DNA of 64,000 nt from Halalkalicoccus subterraneus (GCF_003697815.1 NZ_RDQG01000005.1:1-64000); one strand, 5' to 3'; numbered from the stretch's first letter, positions 25,340 to 35,188 are shown. A program made the numbers and translations. The notes: generated by a model from the letters alone, not told the origin.

Positions 25340-26064
25340 CAGACCTCCTCCCCCAGGTAGACGTCCCGAACCGCCTGATCGTCGGCGACGTCCTCCATCT
25401 CCCCTTCGGTGAGGATCGAGCCCTGATGGAGCACGGTCACCCGCTCGGCGAGCGCGCGGACGAACGCCATGTCGTGTTCGATGACGAGCAACGCAACGCC
25501 CGCCGACTCGTTGAGGTCGATCAGCAACTCGGCGATCCGCTGGGTCTCCTCGACCGAGAGGCCCGCGACGGGTTCGTCGAGCAACAGGAGGGCCGGATCG
25601 AGCGCACTCGCCATCGCAATCTCCAGTCGTTGTTTCTGTCCGTGCGAGAGCGCGGTAGCCTCGGCGTGCTCCTCGTCGGTGAGGTCGAATCGTGCCAGCG
25701 ACTCCGCGATCGCGTCCTCGAGCTTCTCGCCCGAAACGCGGCGTTGGAGCGCCAACCGGAGGTTCTCCCGGGTGCTGAACTCCCCGTAGACGCTCGGCAC
25801 CTGGAACTTCACGCTGAGACCGCGGTCGATGCGCTCGTGGGGCGAGAGACCGTCGATCGTCTCGCCGGCGAAGCGGATCGAGCCCGCGCTGGGGTCGAGC
25901 TGGCCGGTGATCAGCGAGAGTAGCGTCGACTTGCCCGCGCCGTTGGGCCCGATCAGGCAGCGGCGTTCGCCCGGCGAGACGGTAAGGGAAACGTCGTCGG
26001 TCGCGGTCAGCCCGCCGAACTCCTTTCGGAGCCCGTCGGTCGATAGGAGGGGGTCGGCGGCCAT
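25339..26064 (-). CDS. urtD: urea ABC transporter ATPase UrtD
   Basis: The 241-residue LivG-like ABC ATPase has Walker A GPNGAGKST, the signature ALSHGQKQRLEIAMA and Walker B LLLLDEPVAG. LSHGQK in place of LSGGQ is typical of UrtD. The start MAADPLLSTDG was chosen because its ATG overlaps the urtC stop (TGATG); the frame continues open upstream across urtC as a shadow. It is cotranscribed with the other urt genes. Confidence 0.93.
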   Translation of the reverse strand: MAADPLLSTDGLRKEFGGLTATDDVSLTVSPGERRCLIGPNGAGKSTLLSLITGQLDPSAGSIRFAGETIDGLSPHERIDRGLSVKFQVPSVYGEFSTRENLRLALQRRVSGEKLEDAIAESLARFDLTDEEHAEATALSHGQKQRLEIAMASALDPALLLLDEPVAGLSVEETQRIAELLIDLNESAGVALLVIEHDMAFVRALAERVTVLHQGSILTEGEMEDVADDQAVRDVYLGEEV

Positions 26065-27122
26065 CAGTCGGCCACCTCCTCGTGACCGCGGGCGGCCGGA
26101 CTGCTTTGCTTCTCGCTCAGCCAGTCGGCCACGGCGGGCGCGACGCCCGCGGGCAACCAGAGGATCGTCACCAGCAACAGCCCGCCGACGACGACCAGCG
26201 CGTACTCGCTGCCGGTGATCGAGAGCTGCTGGGAGAACCACTCGATGGCGTAGGTCGCGCCGATCGCGCCCAACAGGGAATCCCGGCCGCCGACGCTGAC
26301 CCACACCACCGGGAGGGCGGCGAAGGTGATCCCGAAGACGGCGGGGTTCATGTAGTTGCCCCAGGAGGCGTACAACACCCCCGAAAGGCCCGCGAGCGCG
26401 CCGCCGAGCGTGAACACGAACAGCTTGATCCGTTTGGTGTCGTAGCCGAGCAGTTCGGTTCGCTCCTCGTCCTCGCGGACCGCGACCATCGCCCGGCCGA
26501 AGTCGCTGTTGACCAGCGCGCGCAGCCCGAGGTACGTCCCGAGGAGCGCGAGGAGGACGACGTAATAGAAGGCCGTATCGATCAGCTCGAACCCGCCGAT
26601 CGCGAGGTTGGGGATGTTCGTCATCCCGTCGAACCCGCCCAGTGCGGCCTCGCCGATCGCCCACTCGCTGCCGGCGGTCTGGCCCATGAACGTGTGGACC
26701 ACCAGCGCGACCACGAGCGTCATGATCGTGACGTAGACGTCGCGGACCCCGCCGTAGAACATGAAGTAGCCGAGCACGAACGCGAAGAGGGTGGCGACCC
26801 CGACGCCCGCGAGCAGGCCCAGCGCCGCGCCGATCCCGTCGGCGAGGTTGATCCCGACGATCCCGAAGACGTAGCCGCCGACGCCGAAGAAGGCGACCTG
26901 CCCGAAGCTGAGGATCCCGCAGTAGCCCCAGATCACACAGAGACTCAGCCCGAGGATCGCATAGAGGAGAAACAGCGCGGCGTTTGCGACCGCGTACGTC
27001 GAGGCCACCAGCGGGTAGCACAGCAGTACGAACACCGCGAGCCCGAACGCCATCCAGAACCTGTCGGAGGTCCCCCGGGTGTTGGGGCCGTCGAAGAGCG
27101 CCCGGAGCGAAGCGAGGTTCAT
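26064..27122 (-). CDS. urtC: urea ABC transporter permease UrtC
   Basis: This 352-residue permease of the branched-chain amino-acid (LivM) type has about ten hydrophobic segments. It carries CVIWGYCGILSFGQVAFFGVGGYVFGI near residue 70 and the ATPase-coupling motif MVAVREDEERTELLGYD near 210. The end overlaps urtD and the start overlaps the urtB end by 4 nt, so the operon is tightly coupled. It forms the membrane channel with UrtB. Confidence 0.93.
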   Translation of the reverse strand: MNLASLRALFDGPNTRGTSDRFWMAFGLAVFVLLCYPLVASTYAVANAALFLLYAILGLSLCVIWGYCGILSFGQVAFFGVGGYVFGIVGINLADGIGAALGLLAGVGVATLFAFVLGYFMFYGGVRDVYVTIMTLVVALVVHTFMGQTAGSEWAIGEAALGGFDGMTNIPNLAIGGFELIDTAFYYVVLLALLGTYLGLRALVNSDFGRAMVAVREDEERTELLGYDTKRIKLFVFTLGGALAGLSGVLYASWGNYMNPAVFGITFAALPVVWVSVGGRDSLLGAIGATYAIEWFSQQLSITGSEYALVVVGGLLLVTILWLPAGVAPAVADWLSEKQSSPAARGHEEVAD

Positions 27123-28006
27123 TGTTCGCCCTCCGCGCGCTTTTCACGCCACGAGTCGAGCAGGCCGGTGATCCCCTCCGGGAGCAGGCGGATCGCGAGG
27201 ATCGCCGCGAGCAACATCGCGACCTGCCCGATGAACGTGCCTGCGAGGTTGGTGAAAGTGGCGTTCACGACTCCGAGGAAGCCACCCGCAAGCGAGGTGC
27301 CCACGAGTACTGAGGAACCGCCGACGACAACCGTCACGAAGGCCTCGACGAGAAAGGACGCACCGAGTTCGGGCGTCATCGTGATCGTCGGGGCGTAGAG
27401 CGCCCCCGTCAGCCCGGCAAGCGCCGAGCCCAACCCGAAGGTCCCGAGGTAGATCCGGTCGGTGTCGACACCCATGCTGCGGGCGGTCGGTTCGTCCTCC
27501 ATCGTCGCGCGGGCCTGCGTGCCGAACTCGGTGTACATGAACAGCCAGTAGAGCCCACCGAGGACCGCAACGGCGATGCCCGCGAGGGCGACCCGGTAGG
27601 CCGAGTACGAGAAGGGCCCGTAGGAGATGCTTCCCAGCGGCGTCCCGACTTGGGACAGCGTGTTGCCGAAGACGATCCGTGCGAGCTGGATCGAGAGGAG
27701 GCTCAGCCCCCACGTGGCGACCATCGAATCCAGCGGCCGGTGATAGAGCCGTCTGATCACAGTGCGCTCAAGAACGAGCCCGAAGACGGTCGTCACGAGG
27801 ACGCCGACCCCCATTGCCGCGACGAGCGGGAGGCCCGCCCCGTACGAGAGGGTAGTCCCGTAGGCCCCGACGAGGATGAACTCGCCGTGAGCGAGGTTGA
27901 TGATGCCCATCATGCCGAAAATGACTGCTAACCCGACGGTCGCGAGCACGATGAAGGCGAAACTATCCAGGAACTGGAACAACAGGTTGAGCGTGTCGTA
28001 TGTCAT
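27119..28006 (-). CDS. urtB: urea ABC transporter permease UrtB
   Basis: The 295-residue LivH-type permease has the conserved GMMGIINLAHGEFILVGAY near residue 35 and the coupling region FGTQARATMEDEPTARSMGVD near 160. About eight membrane segments are visible. It overlaps urtA by 4 nt at its start and urtC by 4 nt at its end. It is the second half of the urea channel. Confidence 0.93.
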   Translation of the reverse strand: MTYDTLNLLFQFLDSFAFIVLATVGLAVIFGMMGIINLAHGEFILVGAYGTTLSYGAGLPLVAAMGVGVLVTTVFGLVLERTVIRRLYHRPLDSMVATWGLSLLSIQLARIVFGNTLSQVGTPLGSISYGPFSYSAYRVALAGIAVAVLGGLYWLFMYTEFGTQARATMEDEPTARSMGVDTDRIYLGTFGLGSALAGLTGALYAPTITMTPELGASFLVEAFVTVVVGGSSVLVGTSLAGGFLGVVNATFTNLAGTFIGQVAMLLAAILAIRLLPEGITGLLDSWREKRAEGEQ

Positions 28007-29268
28007 AGGTCGTAGACCTCCGCGGGGAGGTACTGGGTCGTCTCGGGATCGGTCGGAAGCGAACAGCCGACCTCCCGAAGGAAGCCCGCGCCGATGTACT
28101 GCTCGTTGCCGAAGGCCAGATCGTGGTTCGCGTCGGCGTGTCCGATCCGCATGTGGTGGTTCATGTGGTGGGTGTCGCCGTCGAGTTCGATCGTTCCCTC
28201 CGGGGCGTCGATCTCCATTCCCTTCTCCAGCTCCTCGATCACCGCCTCCTGGTCCGTCGTCCCGGCGCGTTCTGCGGCCTCGGCGTACATGTGGATCGAG
28301 AAGTAGTTGTTCTGGGCCTCCTGGTTGAGGTAGGGCGCGTCGGGCCAGCGGTCGTAAAAGCGCTCGACGAACGTGTCGCTTGCCTCGGTGCCGATCTCCT
28401 GCATGTAGTTGACCCCGACGTACATGTCCGCGAGTGCGGGCGGGTTCAACCGGCGGTGCTCGTAGCCCTGGGCCATCGTCGTCGAACTGCCGATCGGTAT
28501 GTCGAGTCCCGCCGAAGCACGTTGATTATAGAAGGAGGTGTGGTTCTGGCCGACCAGCATCGACATCACGAAGTCCGGGTCGGCCTCCTGGATCCGGTTG
28601 ATCGTCGAGCCGAACTGCGAGACGTCGAGCGGGATGAACTCCTCGCCGATCACCTCGGCGTCGTTCTCCTCGGCGAGGATCCGCACCCAGTCGCCGGAGA
28701 TCTGCCCGAAGTTGTAGTCCGCAGCGATGGTATAAATACGGGGACCGTACTCCTCGATCAGATAGGGAACCACCGCACCGAGTTGCTGGCGGGCGGTCGC
28801 GCCCACCGGGAAGATCGTGTTGTCGCAGACGCCACCCTCGTACTGGGTGGTGTAGAAGTACAGCTGCTCGTACTGGTTGATCAGCGGGCGGATCGTCTCG
28901 CGGGCGGCGCTCGAGTATCCCGCCCACAGCGCGTCGACCTCCTCGCGCTGGATCAGCCGCCGGGTCAGCTCCTGATAGCGCTGGTTGTCGGACTGAGGAT
29001 CGGGGTCGAACAGCTCGATCTCCTTACCCAGAATACCGCCCGAATCGTTGAGCTCCTCGACGGCGAGCACGCTGGTCTGCCACTTCGAGGTGCCGTTGAG
29101 CGCGAAATCGCCCGATCGATCCTCCAGCACGCCGATCCTGACGACGTCGTCGCCCCCGGCGGCGCTACCCGTACAGCCGGCCGTCGCGGCCAGCCCCGCG
29201 GCCCCCGCCGCGAGGAACGCGCGCCGTGTGGATGAACGGCCGTTTTTGGTGAGATTATCCGTCTCCAT
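28003..29268 (-). CDS. urtA: urea ABC transporter substrate-binding lipoprotein UrtA
   Basis: The 421-residue protein begins with a twin-arginine signal (SSTRRAFLAAGAAGLAATAGC), and the Cys lies in a lipobox, so it is exported folded and anchored by lipid, as is usual in haloarchaea. The mature part is a type I periplasmic-binding fold of the UrtA/AmiC family: VRIGVLEDRSGDFALNGTS, GYSSAARETIRPLINQYEQLYFYTTQYEGG. It captures urea outside the cell. It is the first gene of the urt operon and is divergent from the urease operon. Confidence 0.92.
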   Translation of the reverse strand: METDNLTKNGRSSTRRAFLAAGAAGLAATAGCTGSAAGGDDVVRIGVLEDRSGDFALNGTSKWQTSVLAVEELNDSGGILGKEIELFDPDPQSDNQRYQELTRRLIQREEVDALWAGYSSAARETIRPLINQYEQLYFYTTQYEGGVCDNTIFPVGATARQQLGAVVPYLIEEYGPRIYTIAADYNFGQISGDWVRILAEENDAEVIGEEFIPLDVSQFGSTINRIQEADPDFVMSMLVGQNHTSFYNQRASAGLDIPIGSSTTMAQGYEHRRLNPPALADMYVGVNYMQEIGTEASDTFVERFYDRWPDAPYLNQEAQNNYFSIHMYAEAAERAGTTDQEAVIEELEKGMEIDAPEGTIELDGDTHHMNHHMRIGHADANHDLAFGNEQYIGAGFLREVGCSLPTDPETTQYLPAEVYDL

Positions 29269-29691
29269 TTCCCCTAATAGACACTATCGATGGTTGTTCG
29301 TCCATTCGTCGATGACGTCAGGTCGGTTCCGATACGGCTATAAAAACGTTCCCTGGGGACTCCCCCGAACTCATTAACCCGGTTATGACTGTATAATGAC
29401 CCCCGTTTGTTCGGAATCCAACCAGACGAACGTCGGGAAACAGTCCAATGAAAGGCCTCGAACAGCGTGTTCGACCACCAGCTATACCGATCGACTTCCT
29501 CGATGGGCAGACGTCCATAACGGACCCAATGATTCCAAAGATGATTTGTAAACGTAGTCTTCTGGCTCATTTCGTATGGGGATCATCGAGTAACCAACGG
29601 AGGAGTGGACAAATATTTCATCGACGGCAACCCCTATACGATCGCTCCCGAAAGGGGGTCGCATGACCGCACGACAGCGGAGGGACGAAAC
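29269..29691. promoter_or_regulatory. urtA-ureB divergent promoter region
   Basis: This 423-bp gap separates the two urea operons and is more AT-rich than its surroundings. For urtA the minus strand has TTTTTATAG at about 29339-29347, roughly 70 nt from the start codon. For ureB the plus strand has AAATATTTC at 29611-29619. A 10-codon frame ([13 protein letters not shown] at 29663) ends in a TGA that overlaps the ureB GTG. Several short open frames on both strands do not look like genes. No clear operator for a nitrogen regulator was found. Confidence 0.55.
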
Positions 29692-30057
29692 GTGAATCCG
29701 GGCGAACTGCTCCCGGCCGACGGATCAGTTCGAATCAACGGGGACCGCGAGACGGCGACCGTCGCCGTCGAGAACACCGGTGACAGGCCCGTTCAGGTCG
29801 GCTCGCATTTCCACTTCTTCGAGGTCAACCCCGGGCTCGCGTTCGACCGTGAGATCGCGTATGGAATGCGATTGGACGTACCCGCGGGCACCGCTATCAG
29901 GTTCGAACCCGGTGATCGCCAGGAGGTCGATCTGGTGACCATCGGCGGCGATCGGGTGGTCTACGGCATGCACGGTCTCGTCGACGGCGACCTCGACGAC
30001 GAACGGGAGGACGCGCTCGAACGCGCCCGCAAGGGTGACTTCGGGGGGATCGAGTGA
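29692..30057 (+). CDS. ureB: urease beta subunit
   Basis: The protein of about 121 residues starts at GTG 29692 ([16 protein letters not shown]), which aligns with the usual MxPGE start of UreB; GGAGGG lies 7 nt upstream. [22 protein letters not shown] and [23 protein letters not shown] are the UreB signatures. It is a structural subunit of the nickel urease that hydrolyses urea to ammonia and carbamate. The longer frame from 29605 is rejected. The ureB stop overlaps the ureC ATG by 1 nt. Confidence 0.94.
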   Translation: MNPGELLPADGSVRINGDRETATVAVENTGDRPVQVGSHFHFFEVNPGLAFDREIAYGMRLDVPAGTAIRFEPGDRQEVDLVTIGGDRVVYGMHGLVDGDLDDEREDALERARKGDFGGIE

Positions 30058-31766
30058 TGAGCGAGATAGACCGCGATCGGTACACACGGCTGTACGGGCC
30101 GAGCGAGGGCGACCGGCTCCGCCTCGCCGATACGGAGTTGATCGCCGAGGTCGAGCGGGATCACACCACGAAGGGCGACGAGAGCGTCTTCGGCGGCGGG
30201 AAAACTCTGCGTGACGGCATGGGGATGACATCCGGACTCACCAGCGCCGAGGGTGCGCTCGATTGGGTGCTGACCAACGTGACGGTGATCGACCCCGTCC
30301 TCGGAATCGAGAAGGGAGATCTCGGGATCAAGGACGGCCGGATCGCCGGCTTCGGATCGGCGGGCAACCCCGAGACGATGGACGGCGTCGACGAGGAGCT
30401 GATCGTCGGGCCGAGCACCGACGCGATCCCGGGCGAGGGGCTGATCGCTACCCCTGGAGCCCTCGACATCCACGTCCACTTCAACACGCCCCAGCTCGCG
30501 GATCACGCCATCGCGAGCGGAATCACGACCATGATGGGCGGCGGTTTCGGTGGCGGGGCGACCACCGCCACGCCCGGCCCCCGGAACATCGAGATGCTGC
30601 TGCGGGCGGCCGACGAGTGGCCCGTCAACGTCGGCGTCTACGGCAAGGGCAACGCGAGTCGGCCCGCCCCCTCCGTCGAGCAGGTCGAGGCCGGTGCCTG
30701 CGGGCTGAAGGTCCACGAGGACTGGGGGGCGACCCCCGCCGCCATCGACACCTGCCTGTCGGTCGCCGAGGACATGGACGTCCAGGTCTGTCTGCATACG
30801 GACACCCTCAACGAGGCGGGCTTCGTCGAGGAGACGTTCGACGCCATCGACGGGCGGACCATCCACACCTTCCACATCGAGGGTGCAGGCGGGGGCCACG
30901 CGCCGGACGTCCTCGAACTCGTCGCCCATCCCAACATGCTTCCCTCCTCGACGAACCCCTCGATGCCGTTTACCGAGAACACGTTCGACGAGCACCTCGA
31001 CATGGTGATGGTCTGCCATCACCTCAACCCCGATGTGCCGGAGGACGTCGCCTTCGCCGAGTCCCGCATCCGCGCGGAGACGCTCGGTGCCGAGGACGTC
31101 CTGCATGACACCGGCGCGATCAGCATGATGGCGACCGACTCGATGGCGATGGGGCGCCAGGCCGAACTGATCAACCGAACCTGGCAGACCGCCGATAAGA
31201 TGAAACGCCAGCGCGGCCCGTTGCCGGGCGACGAGGGAACCGATAACGACAACAGTCGCATTCTGCGATACATCGCCAAATACACGATCAACGCCGCGAT
31301 CACCGCGGGGATCAGCGATCACGTGGGATCGCTCGAACCCGGCAAGCTCGCGGACGTCGTCCTCTGGGAGCCCGCGTTCTTCGGGATCAAGCCCGAGTGG
31401 GTGCTCAAAGGTGGGTATCCCGCCTCGGCGAACATGGGCGAGGCGAACGGCTCGCTGATGACCTGCGAGCCGAAGCGCCAGCGCCCGTGGTTCGGCGCGG
31501 AGGGAACGGCCCGCCATGCCACCAGCATGACGTTCGTCAGCGGTGCGGCCGCCGAGGCCGGCGTCGGCGACGAGTACGACCTCCAGTCGGAGGTCGTTCC
31601 GGTAGAGGACACCCGCCCGCTCTCGAAGGAGGACATGGTCCGGAACACGTACTGCCCGGAGGACCTCGAGGTCGATTCGGAGACCTTCGAGGTGTTCATC
31701 GACGGCGAGCCGGTGACCTCCGAGCCCGCCGAGGAACTACCCCTGACCCAGCGATACCTGCTCTGA
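30057..31766 (+). CDS. ureC: urease alpha (catalytic) subunit
   Basis: The 569-residue catalytic subunit keeps every nickel-site residue: His139 and His141 (ALDIHVHFN), the carbamylated Lys218 (GLKVHEDWG), His247 (VCLHTDTL), His273 ([12 protein letters not shown]) and Asp361 ([10 protein letters not shown]). The mobile flap Cys320-His321-His322 is intact (VMVCHHL). The positions are offset by one from the Klebsiella enzyme. It hydrolyses urea in the cytoplasm after assembly with UreA and UreB and nickel loading by UreDEFG. The order ureB-ureC-ureA is the haloarchaeal one. Confidence 0.98.
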   Translation: MSEIDRDRYTRLYGPSEGDRLRLADTELIAEVERDHTTKGDESVFGGGKTLRDGMGMTSGLTSAEGALDWVLTNVTVIDPVLGIEKGDLGIKDGRIAGFGSAGNPETMDGVDEELIVGPSTDAIPGEGLIATPGALDIHVHFNTPQLADHAIASGITTMMGGGFGGGATTATPGPRNIEMLLRAADEWPVNVGVYGKGNASRPAPSVEQVEAGACGLKVHEDWGATPAAIDTCLSVAEDMDVQVCLHTDTLNEAGFVEETFDAIDGRTIHTFHIEGAGGGHAPDVLELVAHPNMLPSSTNPSMPFTENTFDEHLDMVMVCHHLNPDVPEDVAFAESRIRAETLGAEDVLHDTGAISMMATDSMAMGRQAELINRTWQTADKMKRQRGPLPGDEGTDNDNSRILRYIAKYTINAAITAGISDHVGSLEPGKLADVVLWEPAFFGIKPEWVLKGGYPASANMGEANGSLMTCEPKRQRPWFGAEGTARHATSMTFVSGAAAEAGVGDEYDLQSEVVPVEDTRPLSKEDMVRNTYCPEDLEVDSETFEVFIDGEPVTSEPAEELPLTQRYLL

Positions 31767-31790
31767 AATCGCTACTCACTCACGCCACCA

Positions 31791-32123
31791 ATGAACCTAA
31801 CACCCAAAGAGGAAGAACGCCTCACGCTGTTCAACGTCGCACAGATGGCCCGCCGCCGCAAGGAACGCGGCGTGTCGCTCAACCACCCCGAGTCCGTCGC
31901 CTACATCGCGGACTGGGTCTGCGAGGGCGCCCGCGAGGGCCAAAGCGTCGCCGAACTACGCTCGGAGGCGACCCAGCTGCTGACCCGCGCGGACGTGATG
32001 GAGGGGATCCCGGAGATGGTCGACATGGTGCAGGTCGAGCCCGTCTTTCCCGACGGGACGAAGCTCGTGACCGTCCACGATCCCATTCGACTGGACGGCG
32101 ACGAAGGGGGAGAGGCCGAATGA
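31791..32123 (+). CDS. ureA: urease gamma subunit
   Basis: The 110-residue protein [20 protein letters not shown] contains the UreA pattern with [20 protein letters not shown] and [18 protein letters not shown]. It is the small structural subunit. It lies 24 nt after ureC, and its TGA overlaps the ureG ATG (ATGA). Confidence 0.97.
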   Translation: MNLTPKEEERLTLFNVAQMARRRKERGVSLNHPESVAYIADWVCEGAREGQSVAELRSEATQLLTRADVMEGIPEMVDMVQVEPVFPDGTKLVTVHDPIRLDGDEGGEAE

Positions 32124-32746
32124 GCAGCCCGCCCACCCACCGGGATGTCCCCACCGTGGGGATCGGCGGCCCCGTCGGCTCCGGAAAGACGGCGCTGATC
32201 AAACGGCTCGTCCCGAAGCTCAAGGACTCGGGACTGGAGATCGGCGTCATCGCAAACGACATCCTCACCCAAGAGGACGCAAAGCAGTTCAAGCGCTCCT
32301 TTGCGGGCGAGATCCCCGATGACCTCGTCGTCGGCGTCGAGACCGGCGCCTGTCCGCATACTGGAATCAGAGAGGACCCCTCGATGAACCTCGCGGCGAT
32401 CGATTCGTTCCTCGAGGAGTATCCCGACCTCGATCTCGTGTTGCTGGAGAGCGGCGGGGACAACCTCGCGGCGACGTTCAACCCCGAGCTCGCGGACTAC
32501 TACGCCTTCGTCATCTCGACGGCTGAGGGCGACGACATCCCCCGAAAACGCGGTCCGGGCGTCGTCGAGGCCGATCTGCTGGTGATCAACAAGACCGATC
32601 TCGCCGAACACGTCGGCGCGGATCTGGACGTGATGCGGACCGACGCCGCCGACGTTCGCGAAGGGCCCTCCATCTTCACGAACTGCAAGACGGGCGACGG
32701 GATCGACGACGTGGTCGCGGACATCTCCGATCGGGTGCTGTTTTGA
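32120..32746 (+). CDS. ureG: urease accessory GTPase UreG
   Basis: The 208-residue SIMIBI GTPase has the P-loop [11 protein letters not shown] near residues 16-26, the nickel-binding Cys-Pro-His motif in [29 protein letters not shown], and the base-recognition NKTD. It delivers nickel to apo-urease with UreD and UreF using GTP. The start codon lies within the ureA stop overlap. The frame open further upstream (from 31397) is a shadow of ureC and ureA. Confidence 0.97.
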   Translation: MSSPPTHRDVPTVGIGGPVGSGKTALIKRLVPKLKDSGLEIGVIANDILTQEDAKQFKRSFAGEIPDDLVVGVETGACPHTGIREDPSMNLAAIDSFLEEYPDLDLVLLESGGDNLAATFNPELADYYAFVISTAEGDDIPRKRGPGVVEADLLVINKTDLAEHVGADLDVMRTDAADVREGPSIFTNCKTGDGIDDVVADISDRVLF

Positions 32747-33636
32747 TGGCCGGGTCGGTGCCCGCCGCCTTCGAGGGCTACGCCGCCGAGGAGCTCCCGA
32801 CGCCCGCGGGTTCGCCCGGCAAGGACGGCGTTCTGGAACTCACGCTCGCACCCGACGCCGAGGGAACGACCCGCGCGACCCACGAATACGTCGAAGTCCC
32901 GTTTCACCTCACCCGCGGGCTGTATCACGACCCCGAGCCGGGGCTGCTCACCCGGTGTGTGCAGACGCCGACCGGTGGGGTCGCCCAGGGCGATCGCCAC
33001 CGCACCCGGGTGGAGGCGAAGCCGGACGCGAAAGCCCGTATCACCGCCCAGAGCGCGACGAAGGTCCAGTCGATGGAGCGCAACTACGCGGACCTCTCGG
33101 TCGACCTCGAGATCGAGGAGGAGGCGTACCTCGAGTACCTGCCCGAGCCGCTGATCCTCCACGAGGGGACTCGCTGTCTGCAGACCGCCGACGTGACGCT
33201 GCACGAGGGGGGGACCCTGTTATTCTCGGACGTCGTGGTTCCCGGACGGTTGGCCCGCGGCGAGCGGTTCGCCTACGACCGCTATCGTTCCCAGTTGTGC
33301 GTCGACGCCCCCGACGGGACGCCCCTGTTACAGGACTCGATCGATCTCGCACCCGACGAGCGCTCGCCCCAGTCGCCGGGCGTCCTCGGCGAGTTCGCGG
33401 TCGTGGGGACGCTCTATGCACTAGGAGTCGAGGAGCCCGAATCGCTCACCGACGCGATCCACGACGGTTTCGACGGCGAGGCACACGCCGGCGTGACATG
33501 CGCTCCCGACGACCGGGGCGTGATCGTCCGCGCCGTGGGCGACCAACGCGCACCAGTGACAGAGGCGCTCCGCGGGGCGTGGGCCTCCGTCCGCGGGGCG
33601 TGTCTGGGATCGCCGGTCCCGGAGGTCCGGCCGTGA
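32746..33636 (+). CDS. ureD: urease accessory protein UreD
   Basis: The protein of about 296 residues has UreD features: RATHEYVEVPFHLTRGLYHDPE, TGGVAQGDRH, ITAQSATKVQSME and EYLPEPLILHEGTRC. UreD is the scaffold that docks UreF and UreG on apo-urease. The ATG overlaps the ureG stop in TGATG. The end overlaps the ureE start in GTGA. An in-frame TTG one codon upstream is less likely as a start. Confidence 0.93.
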   Translation: MAGSVPAAFEGYAAEELPTPAGSPGKDGVLELTLAPDAEGTTRATHEYVEVPFHLTRGLYHDPEPGLLTRCVQTPTGGVAQGDRHRTRVEAKPDAKARITAQSATKVQSMERNYADLSVDLEIEEEAYLEYLPEPLILHEGTRCLQTADVTLHEGGTLLFSDVVVPGRLARGERFAYDRYRSQLCVDAPDGTPLLQDSIDLAPDERSPQSPGVLGEFAVVGTLYALGVEEPESLTDAIHDGFDGEAHAGVTCAPDDRGVIVRAVGDQRAPVTEALRGAWASVRGACLGSPVPEVRP

Positions 33637-34214
33637 TCGTCGCCCGCGAGGTGCTCGGCAGCGTCGAAGAACTGGTCGAGACGCGTGCGATTCACGAGAA
33701 ACAGGGGACCTTCGAGACGGTCTCGGTAAGCGAACGCGAGCGAAACCGCTCGCGGTTCAAGACCGAGCTCGGGGATGGCACCGAACTCGGGGTGGTCCTC
33801 GGGGATCGGGAGCTCTCGCCGGGCGACGTGCTCGTCGAGAGCGACGAGCGGATGGTCGCCGTCGAGTTCGAGCGCCGCGAAGTGTTGGTCGTTTCGGTCC
33901 CCGAGATGAGTTGGAAAGAGGCGCTCGAACTGGGCCACCACATGGGCAACCAGCACTGGGAGCTCGCGATCCGTGGCGACGAGCTGCTGATCCCGGTCGT
34001 CAGCGAGCGCCGGCTGATGGAGCGGACCCTCCGGGAGGAACTGTCCGATGGGGCGACCATCGGGATCGAGTCGGTCGATCCGGAGCTGTTCGACGATCCG
34101 GAGGACGATCCCGGTCACCCCCATGGACATGGATCCGACCACGCCCACGGTTCGGATGGTTCGGACCACGACCGTTCTCACAGCCACGACGACGTTCACG
34201 GTGGGCACGGATGA
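33633..34214 (+). CDS. ureE: urease accessory nickel-binding protein UreE
   Basis: The 193-residue protein starts at GTG in the GTGA overlap with ureD (VIVARE) and has the UreE middle domain LELGHHMGNQHWELAIRGDELLIP with the conserved metal His. The C-terminal 35 residues are His-rich (HPHGHGSDHAHGSDGSDH...), a nickel store or delivery tail. It passes nickel to UreG. It is long for UreE because of this tail. Confidence 0.94.
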   Translation: MIVAREVLGSVEELVETRAIHEKQGTFETVSVSERERNRSRFKTELGDGTELGVVLGDRELSPGDVLVESDERMVAVEFERREVLVVSVPEMSWKEALELGHHMGNQHWELAIRGDELLIPVVSERRLMERTLREELSDGATIGIESVDPELFDDPEDDPGHPHGHGSDHAHGSDGSDHDRSHSHDDVHGGHG

Positions 34215-34897
34215 CCGGGGACGACGGCGGGTTGCTCTCGGCGCTCCGACTGGCCGATTCCTTCCTTCCCGTGGGCTCCTATACCATTTCCTACGGCCTC
34301 GAAACGTTCGTCGCGGAGGACCGGGTCGAGGACGGCGACGACCTCCGGGAGCTTCTCGCGGACTACCTCCGCGGACAGGTTGGTCCCTGTGACATGGTCG
34401 CGCTCTCGGTGGCTCACCGGGCAGCCCGCGAGGACGATATGGAGCGTCTCGGACGGGTCGACGACCACCTGCACGCGACGCTGCTTCTCAGCGAGTCCCG
34501 CGAGAGCTCGCTGACCTCGGGTCGGCGACTGCTCGACGTGGTCGAGGGCGAACACGCGTTCGTCGACCGCTACGCGGGAACGGTCGGCGACTCGGCCCGT
34601 GGTCATCACCCGACCGCGATGGGGGTCGTGACCGCCGCGAACGGGATCTCGGAACGTGAGGCACGCCTCGTCTTCGGCTACGCGTTCGTCACCGGGCTGC
34701 TCGGGGCGGCCCAACGCCTGCTCCGGCTGGGTCATACCGAGATCCAAGTCATCCTCCACGACCTGTTTCCCGTGATCGAGGAGGTCGAGCGGGAGTACGG
34801 CAAGAACGGGCTGGCGGAGCTTCGCTCGACCGTACCGCTGATCGACGTCGAGGGGATGCGCCACGAGCGGGCCGAGCGGCGGCTGTTCGTCAGCTGA
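34211..34897 (+). CDS. ureF: urease accessory protein UreF
   Basis: The 228-residue all-helical protein has the UreF pattern: LRLADSFLPVGSYTISYGLETFV, HHPTAMGVVTAANGISEREA and FVTGLLGAAQRLLRLGHTEIQ. UreF regulates the GTPase of UreG within the UreDFG complex. The ATG overlaps the ureE stop (ATGA). It is the last gene of the operon, and its stop codon abuts the eIF1A stop on the other strand with no gap. Confidence 0.95.
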   Translation: MTGDDGGLLSALRLADSFLPVGSYTISYGLETFVAEDRVEDGDDLRELLADYLRGQVGPCDMVALSVAHRAAREDDMERLGRVDDHLHATLLLSESRESSLTSGRRLLDVVEGEHAFVDRYAGTVGDSARGHHPTAMGVVTAANGISEREARLVFGYAFVTGLLGAAQRLLRLGHTEIQVILHDLFPVIEEVEREYGKNGLAELRSTVPLIDVEGMRHERAERRLFVS

Positions 34898-35188
34898 TCA
34901 CTGGATGTGCCCTTCCTCGCGGAGCCGCTCGGCCTCGCTTTGCTCGTAGCGATGGGTCACGTCCGCCTTTTCGTCCTGCCAGTCCCACGGCTCGACCAAA
35001 ACGAGATCGTCCTCGCGGATCCAGACGCGCTTTTGCATCCGGCCCGGAATCCGTGCCGTTCGTTCGGTGCCGTCGCCACACCGGACCGTGATCCGGTTCG
35101 CGCCGAGCATCTCGGTCACGGTGGCGAACAGTTCGCCCTCGTCGGGCGTTCGGAGGTCGATTTCCCCTCTGTGTCCGTCGTCGCCCAT
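34898..35188 (-). CDS. eif1A: translation initiation factor eIF-1A
   Basis: The 96-residue S1/OB-fold protein has [59 protein letters not shown], in which the RIPGRM..RVWI core is diagnostic of archaeal IF1A. It helps position the initiator tRNA on the small subunit. In many haloarchaea the rio1 and KH genes follow eif1A directly; here the urea island of about 10 kb lies between. The start [13 protein letters not shown] is normal. Confidence 0.96.
   Translation of the reverse strand: MGDDGHRGEIDLRTPDEGELFATVTEMLGANRITVRCGDGTERTARIPGRMQKRVWIREDDLVLVEPWDWQDEKADVTHRYEQSEAERLREEGHIQ

Noticed and set aside
25339-27147. A 602-codon frame that looks like an N-terminally extended ABC ATPase
   Set aside because: The first 360 codons are an out-of-frame reading of urtC and are Arg/Gly-rich; the true UrtD begins at the ATG overlapping the urtC stop (26064).
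26082-27398. A 438-codon plus-strand frame across urtC and urtB
   Set aside because: Antisense shadow; highly charged and His/Asp-rich without any domain.
29274-29570. A 98-codon minus-strand frame in the urt-ure intergenic region
   Set aside because: It is not continuous with any domain, lies in the promoter gap and overlaps the urtA TATA element.
29961-31517. A 518-codon minus-strand frame across ureC
   Set aside because: Antisense shadow of the urease catalytic subunit.
34101-34210. Apparent repetitive sequence rich in CAC and GAC
   Set aside because: This is the His-rich nickel-binding tail of UreE.
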